Below, in pieces: positions 50,356-57,958 of a stretch of 64,000 nucleotides of DNA (within the stretch, counting starts at the first letter, position 1; each line of letters begins with the position of its first letter). The stretch comes from Bacillus sp. FJAT-14578 (GTDB lineage: Bacteria; Bacillota; Bacilli; Bacillales; Bacillaceae_H), in the NCBI RefSeq assembly GCF_000504165.1, contig NZ_KI632508.1, positions 62,001-126,000 of the forward strand. Direction: 5' to 3'. The notes under the pieces are model-generated. The model saw only the letters and a list, made by a program, of their open reading frames with translations. It made no database searches and was not told the DNA's origin. The position numbers and the translations under genes are program-made.

Positions 50356-51563
50356 TGACGATCCATTTTGACCGTGAGAGTGACATATGGTATCACCAAG
50401 ATCCCCATCGTTCATGGTCATGGGGACACAACCGGATAGAATTGCCTTTCCAACGGATTGATACCGATTCTATCCTTTTCTCCATGCGTACTTATAATGG
50501 AAAAGCAGGCCCCCTTATCGGACTGCTGACCAGTGCAAAGATGAAGGATCAATTGAACGAACACCTCCCCAGCCATGTTATAGATTTGCATCATATCATT
50601 CAAAAACAAGGAGGGCTCCTTCTTGTTTTCTCTCCTGAAGATATGTATACAACATATGTGAACGGGAAGGTTTATGACCAAAGCGAGCAAGATTGGATCG
50701 ATGTTGTCACCCCATTGCCTGATGTTGTATACAACCGGTTCCCTAGCCGTAAACGGGAAAAAGAAGAGATATGCCAACAAGTGCTCCACCGCTGCCAAAA
50801 AGAAAAGATCCCCTTTTTTAATCCGCATTTTTTCTCTAAATGGGATCTTCATCAACTGTTTTCTCAACACGCTTTCTTGAAAGAACATCTGCCCGAAACG
50901 CTTCAATATGAAAATAACCCCACCATCAGTGAAATGTTAGACCGCCATTCGGCCATTTATATAAAACCTGCGGAAGGAAGCAAAGGAAAAGGCATTTATC
51001 GTGCAGCCAAAACGCCTGAAGGAGCGCTTCTAGTGGAAACAATCAAAAATTCTATGGTGTATGGGCATCTTAATGATTTTATTCGCATTTCCTCATTCAA
51101 CGAAAACTGGCTTGTTCAACAAGCCATTCCATCCGACCGTATCAACGGTAAACGGTATGACTTGAGGATTATCGCCACTCGTTCAAAGAAAAAACATCAA
51201 GTGAGTGGAATCGGCATTCGCCGATCACTTACACAAGACGTAACAACACATGTTCCAAACGGGGGACAAATCATTCCCTTATCACAGGTGTGTGAACGAC
51301 TCGATTTGCCTCTTATTGAAACCATTGCGGCTGCCTGTGGAGATGCGCTGGAGAAGCAATATGGTCTCATTGGAGAATTTTCGATTGACATGACCAAATC
51401 AATCGAAGGACGTTACTATCTTCTTGAAGCCAATGCAAAACCGATGATTTTTGATGAGCCTGATATCCAAGAAAACAGGTTAAAAAATTTATCATTCCTT
51501 TTCTATCACCTTTCCCATTTTCCCTATTCCTCTATCACAACGAAACAGCCCATGATAAACTAG
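50352..51563 (+). CDS. YheC/YheD family ATP-grasp protein, paralogue 4
   Basis: A 403-residue ATP-grasp protein with the shorter N-terminal domain (RNTYNGKAGPLIGLLTS-like IGLLTSAKM), LPDVVYNRFPSRKRE, IYIKPAEGSKGKGIY, YDLRIIAT and GEFSIDMTKSIEGRYYLLEANAKP (Glu-x-Asn). ATG overlaps the upstream stop codon (ATGA), so translation is coupled. It is an extra copy compared with the yheC-yheD pair of B. subtilis. yheE follows 44 bp later. Confidence 0.82.
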   Translation: MMTIHFDRESDIWYHQDPHRSWSWGHNRIELPFQRIDTDSILFSMRTYNGKAGPLIGLLTSAKMKDQLNEHLPSHVIDLHHIIQKQGGLLLVFSPEDMYTTYVNGKVYDQSEQDWIDVVTPLPDVVYNRFPSRKREKEEICQQVLHRCQKEKIPFFNPHFFSKWDLHQLFSQHAFLKEHLPETLQYENNPTISEMLDRHSAIYIKPAEGSKGKGIYRAAKTPEGALLVETIKNSMVYGHLNDFIRISSFNENWLVQQAIPSDRINGKRYDLRIIATRSKKKHQVSGIGIRRSLTQDVTTHVPNGGQIIPLSQVCERLDLPLIETIAAACGDALEKQYGLIGEFSIDMTKSIEGRYYLLEANAKPMIFDEPDIQENRLKNLSFLFYHLSHFPYSSITTKQPMIN

Positions 51564-51607
51564 TAAAAAAAACAGAAAATTCAATCACAAGGAATGAGGA
51601 ATATTAC

Positions 51608-51817
51608 ATGCTCTCACATTTTCAGTATCGCCCTTTATATGAACATGACCGTTTGCCGGGCTGGTCACTCTCTTTTTATTACCAAGGTCAGCTTTACCAT
51701 GCCGTCTATCATCAGGACGGACAAATTGAATGGGTAGACCATTCTCCCCCCGCTTCAAGTATTCATGACATCTCTTCACAAATTCACGAACTGATGTTGT
51801 TCCATGTTTATGAATGA
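51608..51817 (+). CDS. yheE: YheE family protein
   Basis: A 69-residue protein (LSHFQYRPLYEHDRLPGWSL; YYQGQLYHAVYHQDGQIEW) matching the small YheE family that follows yheD in B. subtilis. GGAATGAGG precedes the ATG. Probably the last gene of the sigma-K unit; function unknown. The element at 51875 lies downstream and can terminate it. Confidence 0.8.
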   Translation: MLSHFQYRPLYEHDRLPGWSLSFYYQGQLYHAVYHQDGQIEWVDHSPPASSIHDISSQIHELMLFHVYE

Positions 51818-51874
51818 AAAATGATTTCAAAAAAAACTGAGCGTATTTATTATGAACATATACAGACTTTTATA

Positions 51875-52020
51875 GGGGCTGTCCCTTAAGATCCGATATA
51901 ATACAAGAATTATTTTTCACTGAAGGGCCCTTTCGCTGAATGTGTAATTTTACTGGATTTCCGCGATGGGCCCTTTCAGGGGGATGACTCAAAAAGTATG
52001 CTTTTTGAGTCATCCCCCTC
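51875..52020 (-). repeat. MITE-like repeat family A, copy 6 (146 bp)
   Basis: Inverted relative to copies 3-5. On the minus strand it starts GAGGGGGATGACTCAAAAAG and ends AAGGGACAGCCCC; first hairpin GACTCAAAAAGCAT / ATGCTTTTTGAGTC (perfect), second CTGAAAGGGCCC / GGGCCCTTCAG, inner AATCCAGTAAAAT. It covers most of the yheE to 52116 gap. Confidence 0.75.
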
Positions 52021-52068
52021 ATAAATGATTTAAGATGGGACGTTCTTTTCCCATCTTAAATCATTTAT
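52021..52068. terminator. 20-bp perfect hairpin
   Basis: ATAAATGATTTAAGATGGGA pairs with TCCCATCTTAAATCATTTAT around an 8-nt loop; it directly abuts the family A copy. No clean T run; terminator or boundary structure. Confidence 0.55.
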
Positions 52069-52115
52069 GTGTGGTAAAATAGTCATTAACATTTTTCGAG
52101 TGGAGAGATTTTGAA

Positions 52116-53006
52116 ATGATTGACCGTTTAAAAGCATATTATGGTGAGCATGCCATTCTTTCGCCTATCCCCCGCGATGAGCATAATATGGCATGGTTTC
52201 AAATAGAAGACAGCAGCTACATTGGAATTAATAAAAGCGTTCTTTCTACCAAAGATTCGGAGCTTCTATCGATTTTCCTAACACCCTATGACTCCGAACA
52301 AACCCATCTTCCCCCTGAAAAAGCCTATTGGTACAACTTGCTGTTTCAACATCCGGATCAAATATTGCAGGAAGAACAGGACATTTGCATCCAGTTCATT
52401 CATTTTTCAATCGCCCGTCCGATACAAGATAAATATGAATTTGAAGAAGCACTGAAGGGCCTTTATCATTCAAATGTCGTCATCATTTGGGAGAATAATC
52501 AAAATGGGGTTATTATCGAAAAGTTCAACCATATGATTTTTCCAGATTACAACCTAGATGCCGTCATCGATGTTCTGACCAGCGATTTTGGAGCTAATAT
52601 GCAGTTTTTTGAGGGACAAGTTCACCGTTTACCTATGAAGCCGGGACATCAATTTCATTTGGAAAAGCAATGGTTCAAACTATGCAAACCGGTCCTTCAT
52701 CAACAAAGAACGATTCGATTGACAGGCGTTTTCGCCTACTTGCTTCTTTCCTACACACCAGACTCGTTAAAAGAAGAGCTGCAACATGCCCTTCATGAAG
52801 TAATCCAAGACAAAGAGCTGCTTAAGACGATCAGGACGTATCTGGAATGTAATTTGAATGTTTCTCTCACTTCTAAAAAGCTTTATATGCATCGCAACAG
52901 CTTACAATACCGCATTGAAAAATTCATTGAAAAAACGGGAATTGACATCAAGAATTTTCAAGGGGCTGTCACTGCGTACCTAGCTATCTTAGCTAAAGAA
53001 GAATAA
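52116..53006 (+). CDS. PucR/CdaR-type helix-turn-helix protein
   Basis: A 296-residue protein whose last 60 residues form a PucR-type HTH_30 domain (YLECNLNVSLTSKKLYMHRNSLQYRIEKF). The first 230 residues have no sensor domain I can name. It is 139 bp upstream of msmX on the same strand; in B. subtilis msmX is preceded by yxkF, which I believe encodes a similar protein. A hairpin with T run separates the two genes here. It may regulate sugar uptake through msmX, an inference from position only. Confidence 0.75.
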   Translation: MIDRLKAYYGEHAILSPIPRDEHNMAWFQIEDSSYIGINKSVLSTKDSELLSIFLTPYDSEQTHLPPEKAYWYNLLFQHPDQILQEEQDICIQFIHFSIARPIQDKYEFEEALKGLYHSNVVIIWENNQNGVIIEKFNHMIFPDYNLDAVIDVLTSDFGANMQFFEGQVHRLPMKPGHQFHLEKQWFKLCKPVLHQQRTIRLTGVFAYLLLSYTPDSLKEELQHALHEVIQDKELLKTIRTYLECNLNVSLTSKKLYMHRNSLQYRIEKFIEKTGIDIKNFQGAVTAYLAILAKEE

Positions 53007-53010
53007 CGAA

Positions 53011-53056
53011 AAGAAAGGGATTTCGGCAACATGCATGAAAGCCCTTTCTTTTTTTT
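53011..53056 (+). terminator. terminator after the PucR-type gene
   Basis: AGAAAGGG pairs with CCCTTTCT, then eight Ts. Confidence 0.75.
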
Positions 53057-53110
53057 GTGCACTTCGTCCATTTACCCAATAGGCAAAACACTTTAAACTG
53101 TAGTCAATAG

Positions 53111-53124
53111 AGAAACCGTTTTCA
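53111..53124. promoter_or_regulatory. candidate cre (CcpA) site upstream of msmX
   Basis: Minus strand TGAAAACGGTTTCT fits TGWAANCGNTNWCA in 13 of 14 positions. It lies 21 bp before the msmX ATG. Confidence 0.4.
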
Positions 53125-53144
53125 CTAAAAGGAGGCAACATAAA

Positions 53145-54254
53145 ATGGCAGAGTTACGTTTAGAACATATTTATAAAATTTACGATAAAAATGTTACGGC
53201 AGTTACAGACTTTAACCTTCATATTCAAGATAAAGAGTTCATCGTATTCGTAGGTCCATCTGGCTGTGGTAAGTCAACGACCCTTCGTATGGTTGCTGGT
53301 CTTGAAGATATCTCCAAAGGGGATTTCTATATTGATGGCAAACGCGTAAACGATGTACCTCCTAAAGATCGTGACATCGCGATGGTATTCCAAAACTATG
53401 CCCTCTATCCTCATATGAGCGTATATGATAACATGGCATTCGGATTGAAGCTGCGCAAATTTCCAAAAGACGAAATTGACCGCCGTGTAAAAGATGCTGC
53501 CCGCATCCTTGGCCTTGAGCAATATTTAGAACGCAAACCGAAAGCACTTTCCGGCGGTCAGCGCCAGCGTGTTGCATTAGGACGCGCCATCGTCCGCGAC
53601 GCAAAAGTATTCTTAATGGATGAGCCGTTATCAAACTTAGATGCAAAGCTTCGTGTACAAATGCGCTCTGAAATCGCCAAGCTGCATCAGCGTTTGCAAA
53701 CCACAACCATTTATGTAACACATGACCAAACAGAAGCGATGACAATGGCTACTCGCCTTGTGGTTATGAAAGATGGCATCATCCAGCAAGTCGGTTCGCC
53801 AAAAGATGTATATGAAAAACCGGAAAACGTATTCGTCGGCGGTTTCATCGGCTCTCCTGCGATGAACTTCTTTAAAGGCACACTAAAAGACGGCTCTTTC
53901 CAAATGGGTGAAGTAAGTGTGGCGGTACCTGAAGGAAAAATGAAAATTTTACGTGATCAAGGTTATGTCAATAAAGAGCTTATTCTTGGAGTCCGTCCAG
54001 AAGACTTCCACGATGAGCCGGTATTCATTGAAGCATCAAAAGGCACAAAAGTAACCATTAAAGTAGATGTAGCAGAATTAATGGGTGCTGAAACAATGCT
54101 TTACTCCCAAATTAATGGACAAGACTTTGTAGCACGTGTCGATGCTCGTACAGAAGTCAAACCAAATCAGCAAATGGATTTAGCATTGGATATGAATAAA
54201 GCACACTTCTTTGATGCTGAAACTGAACGACGCATTAGAGCTGAAAAAGAGTAA
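53145..54254 (+). CDS. msmX: multi-sugar ABC transporter ATP-binding protein MsmX/UgpC
   Basis: This 369-residue ATPase of the MalK/UgpC group has Walker A GPSGCGKST, Q loop MVFQNYALYPHMSV, signature LSGGQRQRV, Walker B VFLMDEPLSNLDA, H-loop VTHDQTEAMT and a C-terminal regulatory domain (LGVRPEDFHDEP). MsmX in B. subtilis energises several CUT1 importers that lack their own ATPase, so this is the natural partner for the transporter at 8.1-11.4 kb. AAGGAGGCAACATAAA precedes the ATG. A terminator starts at its stop codon. Confidence 0.92.
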   Translation: MAELRLEHIYKIYDKNVTAVTDFNLHIQDKEFIVFVGPSGCGKSTTLRMVAGLEDISKGDFYIDGKRVNDVPPKDRDIAMVFQNYALYPHMSVYDNMAFGLKLRKFPKDEIDRRVKDAARILGLEQYLERKPKALSGGQRQRVALGRAIVRDAKVFLMDEPLSNLDAKLRVQMRSEIAKLHQRLQTTTIYVTHDQTEAMTMATRLVVMKDGIIQQVGSPKDVYEKPENVFVGGFIGSPAMNFFKGTLKDGSFQMGEVSVAVPEGKMKILRDQGYVNKELILGVRPEDFHDEPVFIEASKGTKVTIKVDVAELMGAETMLYSQINGQDFVARVDARTEVKPNQQMDLALDMNKAHFFDAETERRIRAEKE

Positions 54255-54291
54255 ACAAAAAGGAACCCTCAGCAGGGTTCCTTTTTGTTTA
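54253..54291. terminator. bidirectional terminator between msmX and the zinc protein gene
   Basis: AAACAAAAAGGAACCCT pairs with AGGGTTCCTTTTTGTTT around CAGC. Both stop codons lie within or at the edge of the stem. Confidence 0.9.
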
Positions 54292-54534
54292 CTCTTCAAT
54301 AAGCTTGACCTCTTCATGATGGCACATCGGACAATAAAATAGATGGGCACATTCATGCCTGCTTAACGTGGTAGAAATCCCATCTATTTGCTTAAGCTGA
54401 TCGATTTCCATATAAGCGCTGTAATCATCGAAGTAATCCATGATCCGGCCCACTTCCTCTATATGGTGACCACATTTTGAGCATTGGTAATGAAACTGAT
54501 GAAAGCCATTACATAAAGGACACATATGACTCAT
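54289..54534 (-). CDS. small zinc-binding protein with CxxC pairs
   Basis: An 81-residue protein with three CxxC pairs: CPLC (5-8), CSKC (18-21) and CPMC (68-71), and several histidines (HECAH). Two zinc ribbons or one zinc ribbon plus a treble site are plausible. ATG follows GGGGTGAGTAC. I do not recognise the family. It is convergent with msmX and divergent from sspB. Confidence 0.75.
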   Translation of the reverse strand: MSHMCPLCNGFHQFHYQCSKCGHHIEEVGRIMDYFDDYSAYMEIDQLKQIDGISTTLSRHECAHLFYCPMCHHEEVKLIEE

Positions 54535-54649
54535 GTACTCACCCCGTTTTAAACATTGGGTATTTTACATGAATAATATATGTCAAATGTTGAAATTATA
54601 AACAGCGGATATCGTTTAACCATTAGTATTATTTACCAACCATACAAGT

Positions 54650-54679
54650 GCATATCTTTGTTTCTCCCGTTCCATAATA
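54650..54679 (+). promoter_or_regulatory. sigma-G promoter of sspB
   Basis: GCATA (54650-54654), exactly 18 nt, CATAATA (54673-54679): full match to the forespore sigma-G consensus GNATR-N18-CATNNTA. It implies a leader of about 147 nt before sspB. Confidence 0.8.
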
Positions 54680-54726
54680 CTATTAACACAGCGGGGGAGC
54701 CGCACAACAAACCTCCCTCCCCATAC

Positions 54727-54797
54727 TGGGTTAAGCCAAGGAAGGCAACGGATTCAACGTTTCCGTCACGCTGGTTCAATTCCAGCTAACCCAACCA
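54727..54797 (+). ncRNA. tRNA-Gln-like sequence in the sspB leader
   Basis: A 71-nt tRNA-like fold: TGGGTTA (54727-54733) pairs perfectly with TAACCCA (54787-54793), followed by A and encoded CCA. The T arm is canonical (GCTGG, loop TTCAATT, CCAGC). The D arm is short (GCC, AAGGAA, GGC) with one base instead of two before it; the anticodon stem ACGGA/TCCGT carries a 9-nt loop TTCAACGTT, and the variable region has 3 nt. The blocks GCCAAG, AAGGCAACGGA and TCCGTCA resemble tRNA-Gln of Bacillus. So it is tRNA-derived but unlikely to decode. It lies between the sigma-G promoter and the sspB start. Confidence 0.75.
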
Positions 54798-54832
54798 TAT
54801 TACCCACAACTAAACGAGGAGATGAATCAACT

Positions 54833-55051
54833 ATGCAACAAAATCAATCATCAAGAAGCAATTCGTCAAATCAACTTTTAGTTCCTGGTGTACAACAAGC
54901 TTTAGATCAAATGAAATATGAAATTGCATCAGAATTCGGTGTACAATTAGGTGCAGACACAACAGCTCGTGCTAACGGTTCTGTTGGTGGCGAAATCACA
55001 AAACGTTTAGTACAAATGGCTGAGCAACAACTTGGCGGAAGCTTCAAATAA
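54833..55051 (+). CDS. sspB: alpha/beta-type small acid-soluble spore protein SspB
   Basis: A 72-residue SASP that saturates spore DNA and protects it in the forespore. Diagnostic blocks are LLVPGVQQALDQMKYEIASEFGV, with the GPR protease cleavage region (EIASE), and GADTTARANGSVGGEITKRLV. A Gln/Ser/Asn-rich N-terminus is typical. The Shine-Dalgarno GAGGAG lies 11 nt before the ATG, and a perfect sigma-G promoter lies upstream with a tRNA-like sequence in the leader. The position among yhe genes matches B. subtilis sspB. Confidence 0.96.
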   Translation: MQQNQSSRSNSSNQLLVPGVQQALDQMKYEIASEFGVQLGADTTARANGSVGGEITKRLVQMAEQQLGGSFK

Positions 55052-55084
55052 GATAAACATACAACTTCATAAACATGGCGATAA

Positions 55085-55113
55085 CACCTCGGGTCTTTGA
55101 TCCGAGGTGTTTC
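55085..55113 (+). terminator. sspB terminator
   Basis: ACACCTCGG pairs with CCGAGGTGT around 9 nt, followed by TTCCTTT. Confidence 0.85.
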
Positions 55114-55189
55114 CTTTGATCATGGAACACTTCGTTTTGCTGAATCTCTCGATCATTAGAACATATAACAAAGGCAGCAAAGGGAAGCT

Positions 55190-55385
55190 CTAAATAAAAT
55201 GAAGGGTGGAGATTGACGTCGCGTTCTTAGTCGGCCTTCTTTGACCAAGGCGCCTCCGCTTTTCGTTATTGTCTAGTTCCACAAGCTATGCTCTACGGTA
55301 ACTTCACCACCTCCCACGAAGTCAAAAAGCGACTTCTCGTCGGAGGTTCCAGTTCCCTATGAGCATGAACGAGCTTGTTGCACTT
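55190..55385. repeat. dispersed repeat of the TGTCTAGTTCC type (family D)
   Basis: Contains GGCGCCTCCGCTTTTCGTTA and TTGTCTAGTTCC. I recall closely similar GCGCC/TGTCTAGCTCC blocks as frequent intergenic repeats in Bacillaceae. A hairpin GAAGTC/GACTTC (around AAAAAGC) lies inside. It occupies most of the 338-bp sspB-tcyC gap; no gene is seen there. Only one copy in this window. Confidence 0.5.
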
Positions 55386-55389
55386 TTCT

Positions 55390-56124
55390 TTATTGAATCA
55401 TATTCAGGAATTTCCGGGTGCGCTCTTCTTTCGGCTGGTTAAAGATATCTTCTGGCTTGCCCCGTTCCACGATAACGCCTTGATCCATAAAGATGACTTC
55501 ATCTGCCACTTCCTTGGCGAATCTCATTTCATGCGTGACAACAACCATTGTCATTCCTTCTTGCGCCAAGTCTTTCATCGCTTTTAAAACTTCTCCGACA
55601 AGCTCTGGATCGAGCGCCGATGTCGGCTCATCAAACAACATCACTTTCGGTTCCATCGCCATCGCTCTGGCAATCCCTACGCGTTGCTGCTGCCCGCCTG
55701 AAAGCTGGAATGGATAATAGTCTTTCTTGTCTCCCAATCCTACCTTCTCCAATAAGGCCTCCGCTTTTTGACGCGCCGTTTCCCTTTCAATGCCTTTAAC
55801 AGTGACAGGGCCTTCCATCACATTTTGCAGTGCTGTCATGTGAGGAAACAAATTGTAGTTTTGAAACACCATGCCAGTTAACCGACGAAAAGCTGCCACT
55901 TCTTTCTTCATTACTTTTCCGTTGAAATTTAATGTTTTCTGATCAATCTCTACCATTCCGCTCGTTGGGGTTTCCAGTACATTCAAACAGCGTAGAAAGG
56001 TGGTCTTTCCTGAACCGGAAGGGCCAATCAATACAACAACCTTTCCCTTTTCTATCTCTAAATCCATGCCTTTCAATACATGTAGGCTATCAAATGATTT
56101 ATGAAGGTCTTTTATTTTAATCAT
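55390..56124 (-). CDS. tcyC: L-cystine ABC transporter ATP-binding protein TcyC
   Basis: A 244-residue polar-amino-acid-type ATPase with Walker A GPSGSGKTT, signature LSGGQQQRV, Walker B VMLFDEPTSALDPELVGEV and H-loop VTHEMRFA. It resembles B. subtilis TcyC (YckI). GAAGGAG precedes the ATG, 30 bp after tcyB. Last gene of the transporter; cystine specificity is inferred from the binding protein. Confidence 0.85.
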   Translation of the reverse strand: MIKIKDLHKSFDSLHVLKGMDLEIEKGKVVVLIGPSGSGKTTFLRCLNVLETPTSGMVEIDQKTLNFNGKVMKKEVAAFRRLTGMVFQNYNLFPHMTALQNVMEGPVTVKGIERETARQKAEALLEKVGLGDKKDYYPFQLSGGQQQRVGIARAMAMEPKVMLFDEPTSALDPELVGEVLKAMKDLAQEGMTMVVVTHEMRFAKEVADEVIFMDQGVIVERGKPEDIFNQPKEERTRKFLNMIQ

Positions 56125-56154
56125 TGTCTTAAAACTCCTTCTCCGCCATACCTC

Positions 56155-56859
56155 TTATTTGGATACATAACGATCTAAACGCGCTTCAATTCGTCCTTGA
56201 GCGACCGAAAGCAGAAAACAAATAATCCAATACATTAATGCCGCCTCACTATAAAGCAGCAAAAACTCGTAGTTGGTAGCCGCAATTTCCTGTGCTCTTC
56301 GGAACATTTCCGTAACAAGAATGAGCGAAGCGAGTGATGTATCTTTTACAAGGCTGATAAAAGAATTGGACAAAGGCGGAATGGATACGCGTGCCGCTTG
56401 CGGCAGCACCACTCTTTGTAATGCTTTAGGATAAGACATCCCAATCGAATAGGCGGCCTCCCACTGTCCTTTAGGAATCGATAAAATCGCAGCTCGAATA
56501 ATTTCGGAAGCATAGGCGCCCATACTAAGGGAAAATCCAATGACAGCCGATGGAAACGGGTCAATTGTAAGCCCCAGATTAGGCAGTCCGTAGAAAATAA
56601 TAAATAATTGCACAAGTAATGGTGTGCCTCGAATAACAGAGACATACACACGCGCAATTATGTTTAATACTTTAATATGGGATAAACGGGCAAGTGCCGT
56701 TAAAACAGCAAGGATAAGTCCTAAAGCAAATGAAATAAGCGTTAATGGAATCGTATACTTAAGAGCTCCCTCTATCATTGGATAAAGGGAACTCTTTGCA
56801 ATCATTATGAGACGTTCTAAATGTTCTGGATCCTGAAAAATATTATTTAGGAGATACAT
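56155..56859 (-). CDS. tcyB: L-cystine ABC transporter permease TcyB
   Basis: A 234-residue HisM/GlnP-type permease with about five TM helices and the loop SIPKGQWEAAYSIGMSYPKAL. IRGTPLLVQLFIIFYGLPNLGLTIDPFPSAVIGFSLSMGAYASEIIRAAIL is close to B. subtilis TcyB (YckJ), which has the same length from the ATG at 56859. This start lies inside the tcyA reading frame, so the genes overlap by 17 bp. Confidence 0.85.
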   Translation of the reverse strand: MYLLNNIFQDPEHLERLIMIAKSSLYPMIEGALKYTIPLTLISFALGLILAVLTALARLSHIKVLNIIARVYVSVIRGTPLLVQLFIIFYGLPNLGLTIDPFPSAVIGFSLSMGAYASEIIRAAILSIPKGQWEAAYSIGMSYPKALQRVVLPQAARVSIPPLSNSFISLVKDTSLASLILVTEMFRRAQEIAATNYEFLLLYSEAALMYWIICFLLSVAQGRIEARLDRYVSK

Positions 56860-57667
56860 CTTCACCAAACCACTTTTCAGAGATTTTCGTATATGTGCCG
56901 TCTTCTTTCATTTCTGTTAACGCCTTGTTTACTTCTTCCACTAATTTGCCGCTGTCTTTTCTAAACATTAACCCGCTTGCCGCCGCATCTTCTGCCTCAT
57001 CGACAATTTTAATTGCTGCATCCGGCTTTTGTTTCTTGTAATCAAGGACAGACAGCTTATCATTGATCGTTGCATCCACTCGTTTTGAAGCGATTAACTC
57101 CATCGCCTGGTTGAACCCTTCAACCCCTACAAGCTCAGCCCCGTGAGACTTCGCCAGCTCACCATAGTTGCTCGTTAAAGATTGAGCCGCTTTTTTACCT
57201 TTTAAATCTTCGAATTTGGCAATTTCGTTATTATCTTTGCCCACTACTAGCACCGCTGCGGAAGCAATATATGGATCAGAGAAGTCATACTTTTCTTCAC
57301 GCTCCGGTTTAATCCCTACTTGGTTCGCAATCATGTCAAAACGTTTTGCGTCTAACCCCGCAAACATACCATCCCATTGTGTTTCCATAAATTCCGGCTT
57401 CACACCAAGACGTTTTGCCACTTCTTCTGCAATTTCCACATCAAATCCTGTTAATTTACCTGACTCATCATGGAATGTGAACGGAGGGTATGTACCTTCT
57501 GTTCCAACTTTTAAAACGCCTTCTTCTTTAATTTTGGCGTATAAATCTTCTGTAGCTGCGCCATTTTTCTCTTCATTTTTGGCTTCTTCGCCTCCGTTTG
57601 TATTACAAGCTGTTAATACAAAGGCAAATGCCAATAAAGTTGCCATAAGTGCAAATAATTTTTTCAT
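56843..57667 (-). CDS. tcyA: L-cystine-binding lipoprotein TcyA
   Basis: A 274-residue substrate-binding lipoprotein with lipobox VLTAC and lipidated Cys at about 21. GVLKVGTEGTYPPFTFHDESG, LTGFDVEIAEEVAKRLG, ETQWDGMFAGLDAKRFDMIANQVG and DFSDPYIAS match family 3 binding proteins and specifically B. subtilis TcyA (YckK). The ATG at 57667 follows GGGGGTTTAAAA. First gene of tcyABC. The 291-bp upstream region holds the thiE terminator and no recognised riboswitch. Confidence 0.87.
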   Translation of the reverse strand: MKKLFALMATLLAFAFVLTACNTNGGEEAKNEEKNGAATEDLYAKIKEEGVLKVGTEGTYPPFTFHDESGKLTGFDVEIAEEVAKRLGVKPEFMETQWDGMFAGLDAKRFDMIANQVGIKPEREEKYDFSDPYIASAAVLVVGKDNNEIAKFEDLKGKKAAQSLTSNYGELAKSHGAELVGVEGFNQAMELIASKRVDATINDKLSVLDYKKQKPDAAIKIVDEAEDAAASGLMFRKDSGKLVEEVNKALTEMKEDGTYTKISEKWFGEDVSPK

Positions 57668-57892
57668 TTTTAAACCCCCAGTATTCTTATAGGAATTGAA
57701 AGCTATAGTGATGTTAACCGAGATATGAAAAAAAGTCAACTTAAAAATATTGCTATGGTTATTTTAACCGTTCCTTACTAATTAATCCATTCCTCTGTAT
57801 ACTTTGTTCACTTCTTTCTATTTATTTAATCAAGTCACAATTATTCTTTCAGGGCTACTCAATTATAACCTATTGAATAGAGGATGAACGAA

Positions 57893-57946
57893 TAAAAAAG
57901 CGTCAAGAAAATCCTTGGTTTTGGATTCTCTATGACGCTTAGCTTT
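57893..57946 (-). terminator. terminator of the thiamin operon
   Basis: On the minus strand AAGCGTCATAGAGAATCC pairs with GGATTTTCTTGACGCTT (imperfect centre), followed by TTTTATT; 13 bp after the thiE stop. Confidence 0.85.
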
Positions 57947-57958
57947 AATGCATTACGC

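Noticed and set aside
50418..50906. 162-codon minus-strand open frame
   Set aside because: It lies wholly inside the fourth ATP-grasp gene on the opposite strand, which has clear motifs; no ribosome binding site.
54727..54797. Functional tRNA-Gln gene
   Set aside because: Nine-nt anticodon loop, short D arm, 3-nt variable loop and a missing base at position 8/9 rule out a normal decoding tRNA.
57216..57692. 158-codon plus-strand open frame
   Set aside because: Antisense shadow of tcyA, whose lipobox and binding-protein motifs are unambiguous.
57668..57890. S-box, T-box or other riboswitch upstream of tcyA
   Set aside because: No conserved aptamer block or antiterminator could be found in the 220 bp searched by eye.
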